Notes under the pieces: generated by a model
The model's database searches: none
The model's input: the letters and a program-made list of their open reading frames with translations, nothing else
Told to the model about the DNA's origin: nothing
Source of the DNA: Chloroflexi bacterium OHK40
Lineage (GTDB): Bacteria; Chloroflexota; Chloroflexia; Chloroflexales; Chloroflexaceae
Assembly (NCBI GenBank): GCA_004367505.1
Contig: SFCB01000095.1
Location: forward strand, 1 to 64,000
Direction: 5' to 3'
Length of the DNA: 64,000 nucleotides
In this document: positions 41,710 to 50,356 of the stretch, piece by piece
Layout: every line of letters begins with the position of its first letter
How positions within the stretch are numbered: the stretch's first letter is position 1
Made by a program: the position numbers and the translations under genes

Positions 41710-42672
41710 TTAGCGCGCTACGTCCCCACCTTCCTGGGCGAGCACGGCCTCCAGTTCGGCGCGCGTCGTGAGTACGCGGTCGCCGTGTTGGGAGAGCGCG
41801 ATCGCGGCCAGGGCCACGCCCCGGCGCAGGCCCTCCAGCGGGTCGCCATCGAGGAGCCCATCAAGGACCCCGGCGGCAAATGCATCGCCGCTGCCGATCC
41901 GGTCCACGATCTGCACGGGGAGGGCGGGCTGCTCGTGAAAGGTGTCGCCCGCGAGCAGGGCCGCGCCGCGCTCGCCGAAGGTGCAGTAGATCGCCCGGGC
42001 GCCGCTGAGTGCCCGGAGCCCGGCCATTTGCTCGCCGGCCCCCCCCGCGCAGCCGAAGAGCAGGCTGGCATCGGCGCCCTTGCAGAAGAGGACATCGGCC
42101 TGGGCGATGAGTGGTCGGAGCCGCTCGCCGGCCTCGGCGGCGCCCCAGAGCCGGGCACGGAAGTTGACGTCGAAGCTCACGACGACCCTGGCGGCGCGGG
42201 CCCGGCGCATCGCCTCGGCCACCACGTTGTAGCAGCCCGCGCCCAGCGCCGCAGTGATGCCCGTCAGGTGCAGGATGCGCGTGTCGAGCAGGTAATCCCA
42301 ATCCACATCGCCGGGCGTCATGCGGGCCGCCGCCGAGTCCGCCCGGTCGTAGATCACCTGGGAGGCGCGTGGGGCACTGGCGAGTTCGATGAAGTAGGTC
42401 CCGATCCGCTCGCCGGGTACCGCGCGTACGGCCGTCACGTCAACGCCGTCTGCCCGCAGGGTGCGCAGCACGGCGCGGCCCAGGGCATTGTCGGGCAGGC
42501 GGCTCACCCAGCCGGTGCGGCGTCCGAGCCGGCTGAGGGCGGTGACGACGTTGCTCTCGGCGCCGCCGATCTCAATGTCGAGCGTGCGAGCCTCGTCGAG
42601 GCGGCGACCAACCGGCACACTGAGGCGCAGCATCGTCTCGCCGAGGGTGGTCACATCGAAGTGGGCGCTCAC
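41710..42672 (-). CDS. kdgK: 2-keto-3-deoxygluconate kinase
   Basis: A 320-residue PfkB-family kinase. It has the N-terminal IGGAESNVVTALSRLG signature, the KDG-kinase-type substrate segment GTYFIELASAPRASQVIYDR and the catalytic IGSGDAFAAGVLDG motif. It phosphorylates 2-keto-3-deoxygluconate to KDPG, which the aldolase at 27682-28305 can split. I start at the GTG at 42672, which overlaps the upstream lactonase stop (GTGA); a GTG nine bases earlier is also in frame. It is the last gene of the minus-strand sugar-acid operon. Confidence 0.88.
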   Translation of the reverse strand: MSAHFDVTTLGETMLRLSVPVGRRLDEARTLDIEIGGAESNVVTALSRLGRRTGWVSRLPDNALGRAVLRTLRADGVDVTAVRAVPGERIGTYFIELASAPRASQVIYDRADSAAARMTPGDVDWDYLLDTRILHLTGITAALGAGCYNVVAEAMRRARAARVVVSFDVNFRARLWGAAEAGERLRPLIAQADVLFCKGADASLLFGCAGGAGEQMAGLRALSGARAIYCTFGERGAALLAGDTFHEQPALPVQIVDRIGSGDAFAAGVLDGLLDGDPLEGLRRGVALAAIALSQHGDRVLTTRAELEAVLAQEGGDVAR

Positions 42673-43736
42673 GGGTGCCACCCCATCGGGCCAGTGGGGA
42701 AGATCACGCAGGCGGCGCCCGGCAGCGCCGCGTGGGCAACGGGCTCGCCCAGGGCCGTGGCTCCGCCGAGCACGGGCAGCACGGCGAGTTGGCCGCTGTG
42801 CTGGTTCGCCACCACGAGGAAGCGGCCGTCGGGACTGAGGGCGAAATTGCGCGGCCAGTCGCCGCCGCAGGGCCGAATGGCGAGTGGGCTCAGGGCACCG
42901 CCAGGACCCACGGCGAAGACGGCGATGCTGTTGTGGCCACGGTTGGAGACGTAGAGGCGCGATCCGGCGGCATCAAGGTGAAGATCGGCCACCTGGTTGT
43001 GCGGAGCCCCGGGCGGGAGGGTGCTCAGGTAGCCGAACTCGGTGAGTCTGCCGGTGGCCGGGTCGAAGGTGAAGCTGCTCACCGTGCTGTCGAGCTCGTT
43101 GGCGACGTAGAGCAGGCGCCCACTCGGGTGCCAGGCCATATGCCGTGGCCCGGCTCCGGAGTGCACCGCTGCCTCGCCGTGGGGCAGCAGCGCGGCGCCT
43201 GCCGCATCCACCTGGTAGACCATCAGCCGGTCGATGCCCAGGTCGGCCACGATCGCGAACCGGCCATCGGGCGAGAAGATGGTCGCGTGGGCGTGTGGCG
43301 CCTCCTGGCGCTCGGGGTGCGGCCCCGAGCCCTGGTGGCGCACCACGGGCCCGGGTGCGCCGAGGCCCCCATCGGGCATGCGCGGGATCAGGCGGGCGCT
43401 GCCCGAACCATAGTTCGCCACGGCGATCAGGGTGGCCGCCGGGTTGAGGGCGAGGTGGCAGGGCCAGTCACCGCCGCCAGGCTGGCGGCCGAGCTCGGTA
43501 GCCTGGCCGGGCGCTGGCCCGAGGCGCAGGGCCACCACCACGCCGTCACCCGTCTCGCTCGCAACGTAGAGCTCACCCGCCGGACCGGCGACGAGGAAGG
43601 AGGGGCTGGCGATCCCGGCCAGGGCACCGTGAGGGGTGAGCGCACCTGTCGCGCTATCCATCAGAAAGCCGTGGATGCCGGGCTGATCGGCTTCGGTGTA
43701 GCCGCTCGCCAGGAGCAGCTGTGGCGGGGGTGTCAT
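42669..43736 (-). CDS. Lactonase family beta-propeller protein (6-phosphogluconolactonase-like)
   Basis: A 355-residue seven-bladed propeller. Blade repeats are obvious: PSFLVAGPAGELYVASE, RFAIVADLGIDRLMVYQVD, RLLYVANELDSTVSSFTFD, SRLYVSNRGHNSIAVFAV and RFLVVANQHSGQLAVLPV. The HAHATIFSPDGR and RNFALSPDGR segments match the YbhE/Pgl lactonase family. In this operon it would open the sugar lactone formed by the dehydrogenases, giving the aldonate for the dehydratase. No signal peptide is present, so it is cytoplasmic. Confidence 0.88.
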   Translation of the reverse strand: MTPPPQLLLASGYTEADQPGIHGFLMDSATGALTPHGALAGIASPSFLVAGPAGELYVASETGDGVVVALRLGPAPGQATELGRQPGGGDWPCHLALNPAATLIAVANYGSGSARLIPRMPDGGLGAPGPVVRHQGSGPHPERQEAPHAHATIFSPDGRFAIVADLGIDRLMVYQVDAAGAALLPHGEAAVHSGAGPRHMAWHPSGRLLYVANELDSTVSSFTFDPATGRLTEFGYLSTLPPGAPHNQVADLHLDAAGSRLYVSNRGHNSIAVFAVGPGGALSPLAIRPCGGDWPRNFALSPDGRFLVVANQHSGQLAVLPVLGGATALGEPVAHAALPGAACVIFPTGPMGWHP

Positions 43737-43767
43737 GGACGTGCTCCTTCAGACCTGCAGAACACAC

Positions 43768-44946
43768 TCACCAGTTTGTGACCGAGCCATCGCGGCGCCG
43801 GTAGTGGGGCGCCTCCCAGAACTGCCAACTCTGCGCGGTTGCCCGCTCCAGGTCGAGCTCCACGCCGAGGCCGGGGGTGTCTGGCACCGGGAAGCTCGTG
43901 CCCACCAGCCGCGGCTGCACGGGGAAGAGCAACTCCGCCTCGTCCACGCCAGCCTGGCCGTAGTACAGGTTCTCACTCTGGCTCACACGTACCTCGAGCC
44001 AGGCGAAGTTGGGCACCGCTGCGGCCAGATGGATGCTCGCCGCCGTGCAGACCGGGCCGAGCGGATTGTGGGGCATCAGATCGATATAATGGGCCTCGGC
44101 CCATCCGGCAACCTTCATCGCCTCGGTGAAGCCGCCCACATTGCAGATATCCACCCGCGCGAAGTCGGTCAGGTGGCGCTCGATGTAGGGCAGAAACTGC
44201 CATTTGCTGGCGAACTCCTCGCCCACCGCGAAGGGCACTGGCGTGAGCTTGCGCAGGGCCTCGTAGGCCTCGGGCGTCTCATCGCGGATCGGCTCCTCGA
44301 TGAAATCGAGCGTCCCGGCGGGCATGCGCTGGCAGAACGAGGCCGTCTCGGCGATACTGAGCCGGTGGTGGTAGTCGATGCCGAGGGTCAGTTCCTCGCC
44401 CAGTTCCTCACGGATGCGCGTGAGCCAGCGGGCGGTATAGCCGATGCTCTCGCGGGGCTCGAAGATCATCGGGTCGGCATCGGGGCGTGGCGAGAGTGTG
44501 CCGGTGCGGATCACCCGCCAGCCGTGCTCCCAGAGCAGCCGCGCGCTCTCCAGCAGCGCCTCGCCGCTCCCTCCAGAGGCCGTAGCGAAGCAGGGGATCG
44601 TCTCGCGCTGTTTGCCGCCGAGCAGTTGGTAGACCGGGACACCCAGGGCTTTGCCGGCGATATCGTACAGGGCGATATCGATCGCGCTCTGGGCGGCGAG
44701 CAGTACTCGCCCGCCCTCGAAATACTGGCTGCGGTAGAGCTCCTGCCAGATCCGGCCGCGCTGTAGCGGGTCCTGGCCGATCAGGAACTCGCGAAAGTGG
44801 CGCAGGGCGCCAACAACGGCCAGCTCGCGCCCACTCAAGCCAGACTCGCCAAGCCCGCTGATGCCCTCGTCGGTCTCGACGAGCACCACCAGCTGGTTGC
44901 GGGTGCCCACCCAGACGGGGAGCGGTTTGATGTCGATGATCTTCAC
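43768..44946 (-). CDS. Galactonate dehydratase-like enolase-superfamily enzyme
   Basis: A 392-residue member of the mandelate racemase subgroup. Metal ligands and acid/base residues are in LGIDYHHRLS (Asp and His), DFIEEPIRDE (Glu), AVGEEFASKW (Glu) and MPHNPLGPVCTAA (His). The PHNPLGP segment and the EFASKW context resemble D-galactonate dehydratase (DgoD). The product would be a 2-keto-3-deoxy acid for the kinase encoded two genes downstream. It begins three bases after the epimerase-like gene. The exact aldonate is not certain. Confidence 0.85.
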   Translation of the reverse strand: MKIIDIKPLPVWVGTRNQLVVLVETDEGISGLGESGLSGRELAVVGALRHFREFLIGQDPLQRGRIWQELYRSQYFEGGRVLLAAQSAIDIALYDIAGKALGVPVYQLLGGKQRETIPCFATASGGSGEALLESARLLWEHGWRVIRTGTLSPRPDADPMIFEPRESIGYTARWLTRIREELGEELTLGIDYHHRLSIAETASFCQRMPAGTLDFIEEPIRDETPEAYEALRKLTPVPFAVGEEFASKWQFLPYIERHLTDFARVDICNVGGFTEAMKVAGWAEAHYIDLMPHNPLGPVCTAASIHLAAAVPNFAWLEVRVSQSENLYYGQAGVDEAELLFPVQPRLVGTSFPVPDTPGLGVELDLERATAQSWQFWEAPHYRRRDGSVTNW

Positions 44947-44949
44947 GGG

Positions 44950-45780
44950 TTACTCCTCGTCATGGCGCCAGCCGAGCACGCGCTCGGCCCGGCCGCAGTC
45001 GAAGAAGGCGGCGAAGCCGGGCAGCTCGCCGCGGATGGGGGTGTCGGGGTAATAGCGGCGGGCGAGCTCCAGGGAGGGTTCGGCGGCCACCGTGGTCGGG
45101 GCGACGATCAAACAGGCCTGGTGGCCGGTGAAGTCAGCGCTGACGGCCAGCAGGCAAGCGCGGCAGGCCGCCTCCAGCCCGGTGTAGGCCCAGAGATGGC
45201 GCCGGGCCACCTCGGGGTTCGCGGCGGTGACCGCGAGCGCCCGCTCGCGGCTCTCGAGCAGCCAGTGGAAGCGCAGGCTCGCAATGCGCATGCGCTCGAA
45301 GCGCCGGGCGAAGGCGTCGGCCTGCTGTTCGAGTACCCACTTGGAGAGGGAATAGGGGTCCTCCGTATAGCTCGGGTGGGCCTCATCGACGGGGAAGTAG
45401 TCGAAGCGCGGGGCCCGGCTGAAGGCGGCGCCGATGGCATTAATCGAGGAGGCCAGGCAGACGCGATCAATCCCGAGCGTGCTGGCGGCGCTCAGCACGT
45501 GGTAGCTGCCGGCGGTATTATTGACGTACACCTCCGTATCGGGGTGGTGCAGCGGCGAGCGGTGGGCGGCCAGGTGAATCACGGCGTCGCAGCCGCGCAG
45601 CGCGGCCACCGTGGCGCCGAAGTCCCGTACGTCGGCCACCAGGTAGCTCACCCCGGGGCGCAGCTCGCCAGCAGGGGGCAGGCCGCGATCAATGCTCACC
45701 ACACGGTAGTCGCGCGCCGCCAGATAGGCGACAAGGGAGCGGCCCAACTCGCCGCCGCCCCCGGTGACTGCGATCCGCAT
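44950..45780 (-). CDS. Uronate dehydrogenase-like SDR oxidoreductase (copy 1)
   Basis: A 276-residue extended-SDR protein. The NAD-binding loop is VTGGGGELGRSLV, the active-site Ser is in ASSINAIG, and the Tyr-Lys pair is in EDPYSLSKWVLEQQ. The ASSINAIG and FDYFPVDEAHP segments are typical of the NAD-dependent epimerase group that includes uronate dehydrogenase (Udh). That enzyme oxidises galacturonate or glucuronate to the aldarate lactone. GGAGG precedes the ATG at 45780. A close paralogue lies in the opposite operon at 57824-58648. Confidence 0.82.
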   Translation of the reverse strand: MRIAVTGGGGELGRSLVAYLAARDYRVVSIDRGLPPAGELRPGVSYLVADVRDFGATVAALRGCDAVIHLAAHRSPLHHPDTEVYVNNTAGSYHVLSAASTLGIDRVCLASSINAIGAAFSRAPRFDYFPVDEAHPSYTEDPYSLSKWVLEQQADAFARRFERMRIASLRFHWLLESRERALAVTAANPEVARRHLWAYTGLEAACRACLLAVSADFTGHQACLIVAPTTVAAEPSLELARRYYPDTPIRGELPGFAAFFDCGRAERVLGWRHDEE

Positions 45781-45844
45781 TGAATCCTCCATCGTTCCCT
45801 ATCGTGAGGCGTGCCGGCCTGCCGGGAAGGCTGGCACGTAGCGG

Positions 45845-46588
45845 TCACGCCTCGCTTCGCTCCCCGGATTCCTGGCTGCGGGACTCAATCGCCAGGACAC
45901 TTTCGACCATATCGTTCATGTGGGCCAGCATAATCAGGCGGGCCTGGGCGGCGCTGCGGTTGCCGATCGCCTCGGCGATCAGCAGGTGGTAGCGCACGGT
46001 GCGGTTCGTCAGGCTTGGCTCCATCGCGACACGCCGCCGGCTTTGCAGCAGCAGATCGCCGACGCTCGCCATCATCCCCTCGAGGATGGGATTGTGGGCC
46101 GCCTGGGCGATGAGACGATGGAAGCGCAGATCGGATTCGACGAAGGTCGAACCGCTGCGCGACTCGCGCTCCATCTGCTGGGCGAGCGCCCCGATCTCCT
46201 GGAGCTCCGCCTCGCTGCCGCGCTCGGCCGCCAGTGCGGCGAGCTCGGGCTCGAGCAGGCGTCGGGCCTCGGCCAGCGCAACGAAGATACCACGGCCGGC
46301 ATCGTCGAAGTGGGTAGCAAGCTGCGGGCTAGCGCGCTCACCAGACACAAAGACCCCTCGGCCGTGCTCAATGCGCACCATCCCTGCCGACTCGAGCGAG
46401 CGCAGGGCCTCGCGCACCGAGCCAGCGCTGGCGCCCATACGCAGCGCCAGCTGGCTGATGCTCGGGAGGCGCTCGCCAGGCAGCCATTCACCGGCGCGGA
46501 TGCGCTGCATCAGGTCGTCGGAGAGGGTCTGAAATACGCGGGCTCCCGGTGGGGCGCGGCGCACGAGCGTCTTTTCCATACCGTCCAT
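45845..46588 (-). CDS. GntR-family regulator, FadR subfamily
   Basis: A 247-residue regulator. The winged helix is GERLPSISQLALRMGASAGS followed by VREALRSLESAGMVRIEHGRGVFV. A helical FCD effector domain follows, with the metal-binding residues of the type EARRLLEPELAA, ESDLRFHRLIAQAAHNPIL and RTVRYHLLIAEAI (an Asp and two His visible). FCD proteins bind small carboxylates such as sugar acids, which fits the surrounding genes. GAGGACG precedes the ATG at 46588. The inverted repeat at 48191-48206 is the obvious candidate operator. Confidence 0.9.
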   Translation of the reverse strand: MDGMEKTLVRRAPPGARVFQTLSDDLMQRIRAGEWLPGERLPSISQLALRMGASAGSVREALRSLESAGMVRIEHGRGVFVSGERASPQLATHFDDAGRGIFVALAEARRLLEPELAALAAERGSEAELQEIGALAQQMERESRSGSTFVESDLRFHRLIAQAAHNPILEGMMASVGDLLLQSRRRVAMEPSLTNRTVRYHLLIAEAIGNRSAAQARLIMLAHMNDMVESVLAIESRSQESGERSEA

Positions 46589-46632
46589 CGTCCTCGTAGC
46601 TCCGGTCGGTAGCGGTGGGTTGGGGGGCGCGC

Positions 46633-48078
46633 CTAGCCGAAGCGCAACTCCCAGATCACGGATTCGCCATCGAACTCGAGCACATAGAGCCGGTTGTCGA
46701 TCAGCAGCGCATCGATCGGGTGCCCGAAACCATGGGCGATCCGGGTGGTGCGGGCCTCGTAGTTTTCGCCGCGCCGGGTGAGGGTGAGGTGCAGCAGATC
46801 CTGGCCCGTATCGCTCAGTGTCCCACCGGCGGCGCCCCAACTGAGCACCAGCGCGCTCAGGGCCTCGGGACGACCGCGCAGATCGGCGGGCAGCGCCGCA
46901 TCATCGACGAAGAGCAGCCCGAGCGGCGAGCGATGGGGCGTAAAGGTATGGAGCGGCTCGCCTTCGGCGGCGGCATCGCGCTCGCTCCCGTCGTCGCCCC
47001 GGTAGATCGCGGCGGCCGGGCCACGATTGGCCACCGGGTCGGCCATGGCGGCGGGGGCGGGCGGGAAGGTCGGGTCGTCGCGGTAGAGCCCGGCACTGAC
47101 GGCAAAAAAGTCGGGGTGCAGGCGCCGATCCTCGGCCGGGTTATAGCCGGGGAACTGCTGTGGGTTATCGGTGGTGCCGAAGCGCCAGGGGAAGCCGTAG
47201 TGCAGCCCCTCGCGGATCCAGTTCAACTCATCGGGCAGATCCGCGTCGGGGCCATTGTCCACGGCGAAGAGCTCGCCATTGGGCGCGAAGGCGAGATCGT
47301 AGGCATTGCGCGTGCCGCGCGCCATCACATAGCCAGCGGCCTCGAGGGCGGCCGCGTCGTTGGGCAGGGTGAGGCCGCTCCCACCGGCGGGCAGGCGGAA
47401 GATCGCCGCGGTCAGGGGCACCTCGCGGGCCTCGGGAAAGGCGCCGCCATTCGTCTGCACCTCGCCGTGGTCGGTACGGGAGCCGCTGTTGACATAAACC
47501 CATGCCCCATCGGGGCTCACGACGACCCCATTGAAGAGGTGATCGAACTGGGTTCCACTCAGGGGGTAGGGCTCCGTCTCGGCGAGGGTCGCCCAGGTAA
47601 AGCCGGCATCCGTGGGGGTGCCACGGCGCACGACGGCCGTATTGGTTGTGCCGCGCACCTGGTTACCAACCACATAGAGCGCCCCGTCGGGGCCAAACGC
47701 CATCCCGGTGGGCGCGGCGCCGCCGGTGATCTCGGCGACGCTGGCCACGGGGGCAGTGGCGCCACGCTCAAGGTCGAGCCGCAGCAGGCCCCGCCCGCCA
47801 TTCAGGACATAGACGGTACCGTCGATCGGGCTGCGGGCCAGGCGGATACTGCCGGCGCCGGCGGTGCCCACCCGGCGCAGTGTGATGTCGTCGCGGAGCA
47901 GGGTGGGGCCTCCGGCCACGGGCTGACGCGGCGTGGCAGGGGTCGGGGCGGCGGCGGGGCTTGGGGCGCAGGCCGCGAGGAGCAGCAGCCATGCGGCCAG
48001 GCACAGGTAGCAGGATCGCGCGGGCCAGACGTAGCACTGAGGGAAGCGATGGGGCCAGTTGGGCGAGGGGCGCGACAT
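46633..48078 (-). CDS. Exported glucose/sorbosone dehydrogenase-like beta-propeller lipoprotein
   Basis: A 481-residue secreted protein. A long N-terminus (about 20 polar or mixed residues) precedes a hydrophobic core and a lipobox LLLLAACAP, with Cys near residue 37. Propeller-type segments follow: PTGMAFGPDGALYVVGNQ, AYDLAFAPNGELFAVDNGPD, YGFPWRFGTTDNPQQFPGYN and PIDALLIDNRLYVLEFDG. This is the PQQ-dependent sugar dehydrogenase (GSDH) fold, which would oxidise aldoses to lactones outside the membrane. PQQ biosynthesis genes are not in the window, and some family members are not dehydrogenases. It is the first gene of the minus-strand sugar-acid operon. Confidence 0.78.
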   Translation of the reverse strand: MSRPSPNWPHRFPQCYVWPARSCYLCLAAWLLLLAACAPSPAAAPTPATPRQPVAGGPTLLRDDITLRRVGTAGAGSIRLARSPIDGTVYVLNGGRGLLRLDLERGATAPVASVAEITGGAAPTGMAFGPDGALYVVGNQVRGTTNTAVVRRGTPTDAGFTWATLAETEPYPLSGTQFDHLFNGVVVSPDGAWVYVNSGSRTDHGEVQTNGGAFPEAREVPLTAAIFRLPAGGSGLTLPNDAAALEAAGYVMARGTRNAYDLAFAPNGELFAVDNGPDADLPDELNWIREGLHYGFPWRFGTTDNPQQFPGYNPAEDRRLHPDFFAVSAGLYRDDPTFPPAPAAMADPVANRGPAAAIYRGDDGSERDAAAEGEPLHTFTPHRSPLGLLFVDDAALPADLRGRPEALSALVLSWGAAGGTLSDTGQDLLHLTLTRRGENYEARTTRIAHGFGHPIDALLIDNRLYVLEFDGESVIWELRFG

Positions 48079-48190
48079 TGCGACTCCTGGTGCGGAAGGC
48101 GGGAGCAAAGTTGGCCGATCGCCCATGCCGGCAGTGACGCTCGCCACCGCCCGGCCAGAGAGATCGAATGACTTCGTTGTCAGAACGGAG

Positions 48191-48219
48191 TTGACACGGC
48201 TGTCAAGGTCGTCTAGAAT
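48191..48219 (+). promoter_or_regulatory. Promoter overlapped by an inverted-repeat operator
   Basis: TTGACA (48191-48196), a 17-base spacer and TAGAAT (48214-48219) drive the ABC transporter operon. The -35 is the left arm of the perfect inverted repeat TTGACA-CGGC-TGTCAA (48191-48206). A further TGTCA at about 48175 makes a second, wider inverted repeat with the -35. The GntR regulator encoded nearby is the likely ligand-responsive repressor. No gene is seen in the rest of the 48079-48398 gap. Confidence 0.75.
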
Positions 48220-48398
48220 TGTAGCACCCCACAAAGGAAAAGGCAACGGGATACCAACCAGGGAGGTGCCATCGCCAAAGACAGTCATTTGATCACTGTC
48301 CGCACATGGTTGTGCCTGGCCGCCCACTGGCCGCTTGCGGAAACCCTCGCCGTCGTTGTCGCCCGAGGGGCCGCACACTGTCGAAGGAGACACGCCCC

Positions 48399-50258
48399 GT
48401 GACAAGACTCAAACTCCTCACCGCGCTGGTTGCCTGCATCTTGGTGCTGGCCGCATGTGGTGGCGCTCCCCCCGCCGCAGCCCCGACAACGGCCCCCGAA
48501 CCCACACAGGCTTCTCAGGCCCCCGAGGCCACTGCCGCTCCGGCTGAGCCGGCAGCCACCGCAACCGCCGCTCCGATCTCGACGGGCCCGCTGGCCGAAG
48601 TGCCGCGCAACCGCACCCTCATCCTGGGCTGGTCAATCACCTCGCCGATCGGGGTCACCAACCCCTGGGCCGTGCCCGGCTACACCCACCAGGAGGGCAA
48701 CGTCTTCATGTGGGAGCCGCTGATGTACTACGGGATCTTTTCTGATCAGTACATCCCCTGGCTCGCCGAGAGCATGGAGTACACCAACGACGACTTCACC
48801 GCTCTCGAGATCAAGCTCAACCCCGCCGCCCGCTGGAGCGACGGCGAGCCGGTCACCTCGGAGGACGTGGTCTACACCTTCGAGGGGCAGATGACCAACG
48901 ACAAGCTGCCCTACCACGCCTCCTTCGATCAGTTCGTCGAGTCGGTCGAGGCCGTCGATGATCTGACCGTCAACGTGACCTTCAAGATCCCGGCGCCGCG
49001 CTTCAAGTTCGAGGTGCTGACGCTCAAGTTCGACACGGGCATCCCGATCGTGCCTGAGCACGCGCTCTCGGCCCAGCCCGATGTGAATGCCTACCCTGGC
49101 GGCACCGAGATTCCCCACTCCGGCCCCTACAAGCTCGTCGCCTGGGATGCGAACCAGAAGATCTACGACCTGCGGCCCGACTGGTGGGCCGTCGAGGCCG
49201 GGGTGAGCCCTAAGCCCGAGGTCGAGCGGATCGTGATCTTCAACATCGGCGGCCAGGTGGGCCAGAACATGGACACCGTGGTGCAGCGTCTGGTGAACAA
49301 CGAGTTCGACTCGATCCTCGATGTGCGCAGCTCGGTCGCGGCCAACATCCTCGCCAACAACCCGGCTGTCACTACCCACACCGGGAACAATCCGCCCTAC
49401 GGCTATCTGGACTGGTGGCCCAACTCGCTGTGGGTGAACACGCAGCTGGAGCCCTATAGCGACCCGAACGTGCGCAAGGCGATCAGCCTGGCGATCGACC
49501 GCGATACGATCGACGAGATCATCTACGAGGGCGCCCAGATCACGACGATCTTCCCCTTCCCGCTCTACCCCGGCCTGCAGGCCTTCGTCGATACGCCCGA
49601 GGTGCAGGCGCTCATCCAGGAGTACAATCCGCGCGAGTTCAACCCGGAGAAGAGCGCCGAGTTGATGACGGCTGCCGGCTTCACACAGAACGGCGATGGC
49701 CTCTGGGAGAAGGATGGCGCCACCGTCAATATGACCATCCACGGCTTTGAGGGGATCCATAGCGATATCGTGCCCGTGCTCGTGGAGATGCTGCGCAACG
49801 CCGGCTTCGATGCCAGCATCAACTTCGGCACCGACGCCTACCAGAACATGGCCGACGGCAAGCCCGGCGCCTATATGTTCGGCCACGGCGCCAGCCTGCT
49901 GGACCCCTACGCCGCCTTCGAGCTCTTCCACAGCCGCTACAGCGCGGCGGTAGGTACCTCGGCCGGCAACAACCGCTTCTCGCGCTACAACAACCCCGAG
50001 TACGACGCCATCCTCGATCAGATGGCGCCGCTCTCCGCCGAGGACCCGCGCTTCCAGGAACTGGCCGTGCAGGCGCTGGAGATCTACTGGCGCGATCAGA
50101 TCGATATCCCGATTATCCAGTGGCTCCACCGCATCCCCTACAACCAGACGTACTGGACCAACTGGCCCACCGCCGATAACCTGGCGGGTGGAACCAATGG
50201 CGCCTTCTGGGCTCACACCGGGCTGATCGTCGTCACCCAGCTCAAGGCCACGCAGTAA
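48399..50258 (+). CDS. Family-5 ABC transporter substrate-binding lipoprotein
   Basis: A 619-residue extracytoplasmic solute-binding protein of the DppA/OppA class. The GTG start at 48399 (AAGGAGA upstream) gives a clean lipoprotein signal, VTRLKLLTALVACILVLAAC, then a 45-residue Pro/Ala/Thr linker. The domain has PAARWSDGEPVTSEDVVYTF, VPEHAL and NVRKAISLAIDRDTIDEIIY, hallmarks of family 5. Although the family is named for peptides, many members import sugars, oligosaccharides or uronides. The sugar-acid enzymes in the same transcript make such a substrate likely. Confidence 0.92.
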   Translation: MTRLKLLTALVACILVLAACGGAPPAAAPTTAPEPTQASQAPEATAAPAEPAATATAAPISTGPLAEVPRNRTLILGWSITSPIGVTNPWAVPGYTHQEGNVFMWEPLMYYGIFSDQYIPWLAESMEYTNDDFTALEIKLNPAARWSDGEPVTSEDVVYTFEGQMTNDKLPYHASFDQFVESVEAVDDLTVNVTFKIPAPRFKFEVLTLKFDTGIPIVPEHALSAQPDVNAYPGGTEIPHSGPYKLVAWDANQKIYDLRPDWWAVEAGVSPKPEVERIVIFNIGGQVGQNMDTVVQRLVNNEFDSILDVRSSVAANILANNPAVTTHTGNNPPYGYLDWWPNSLWVNTQLEPYSDPNVRKAISLAIDRDTIDEIIYEGAQITTIFPFPLYPGLQAFVDTPEVQALIQEYNPREFNPEKSAELMTAAGFTQNGDGLWEKDGATVNMTIHGFEGIHSDIVPVLVEMLRNAGFDASINFGTDAYQNMADGKPGAYMFGHGASLLDPYAAFELFHSRYSAAVGTSAGNNRFSRYNNPEYDAILDQMAPLSAEDPRFQELAVQALEIYWRDQIDIPIIQWLHRIPYNQTYWTNWPTADNLAGGTNGAFWAHTGLIVVTQLKATQ

Positions 50259-50356
50259 CTGGTTCGGAGGCGTGTTGCGTGTCGCGCTCACCGCGCCGCC
50301 TGGCGCACGAGCAGTGGGCACGCAACACCCACTCCCCGACGCAAAGGTGCGCCGAA

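Noticed and set aside
48633-50321. A 562-codon open frame antisense to the ABC solute-binding protein gene
   Set aside because: Same reason: rich in Asp, Gly, Val and His with no recognisable fold, opposite a clear family-5 binding protein.
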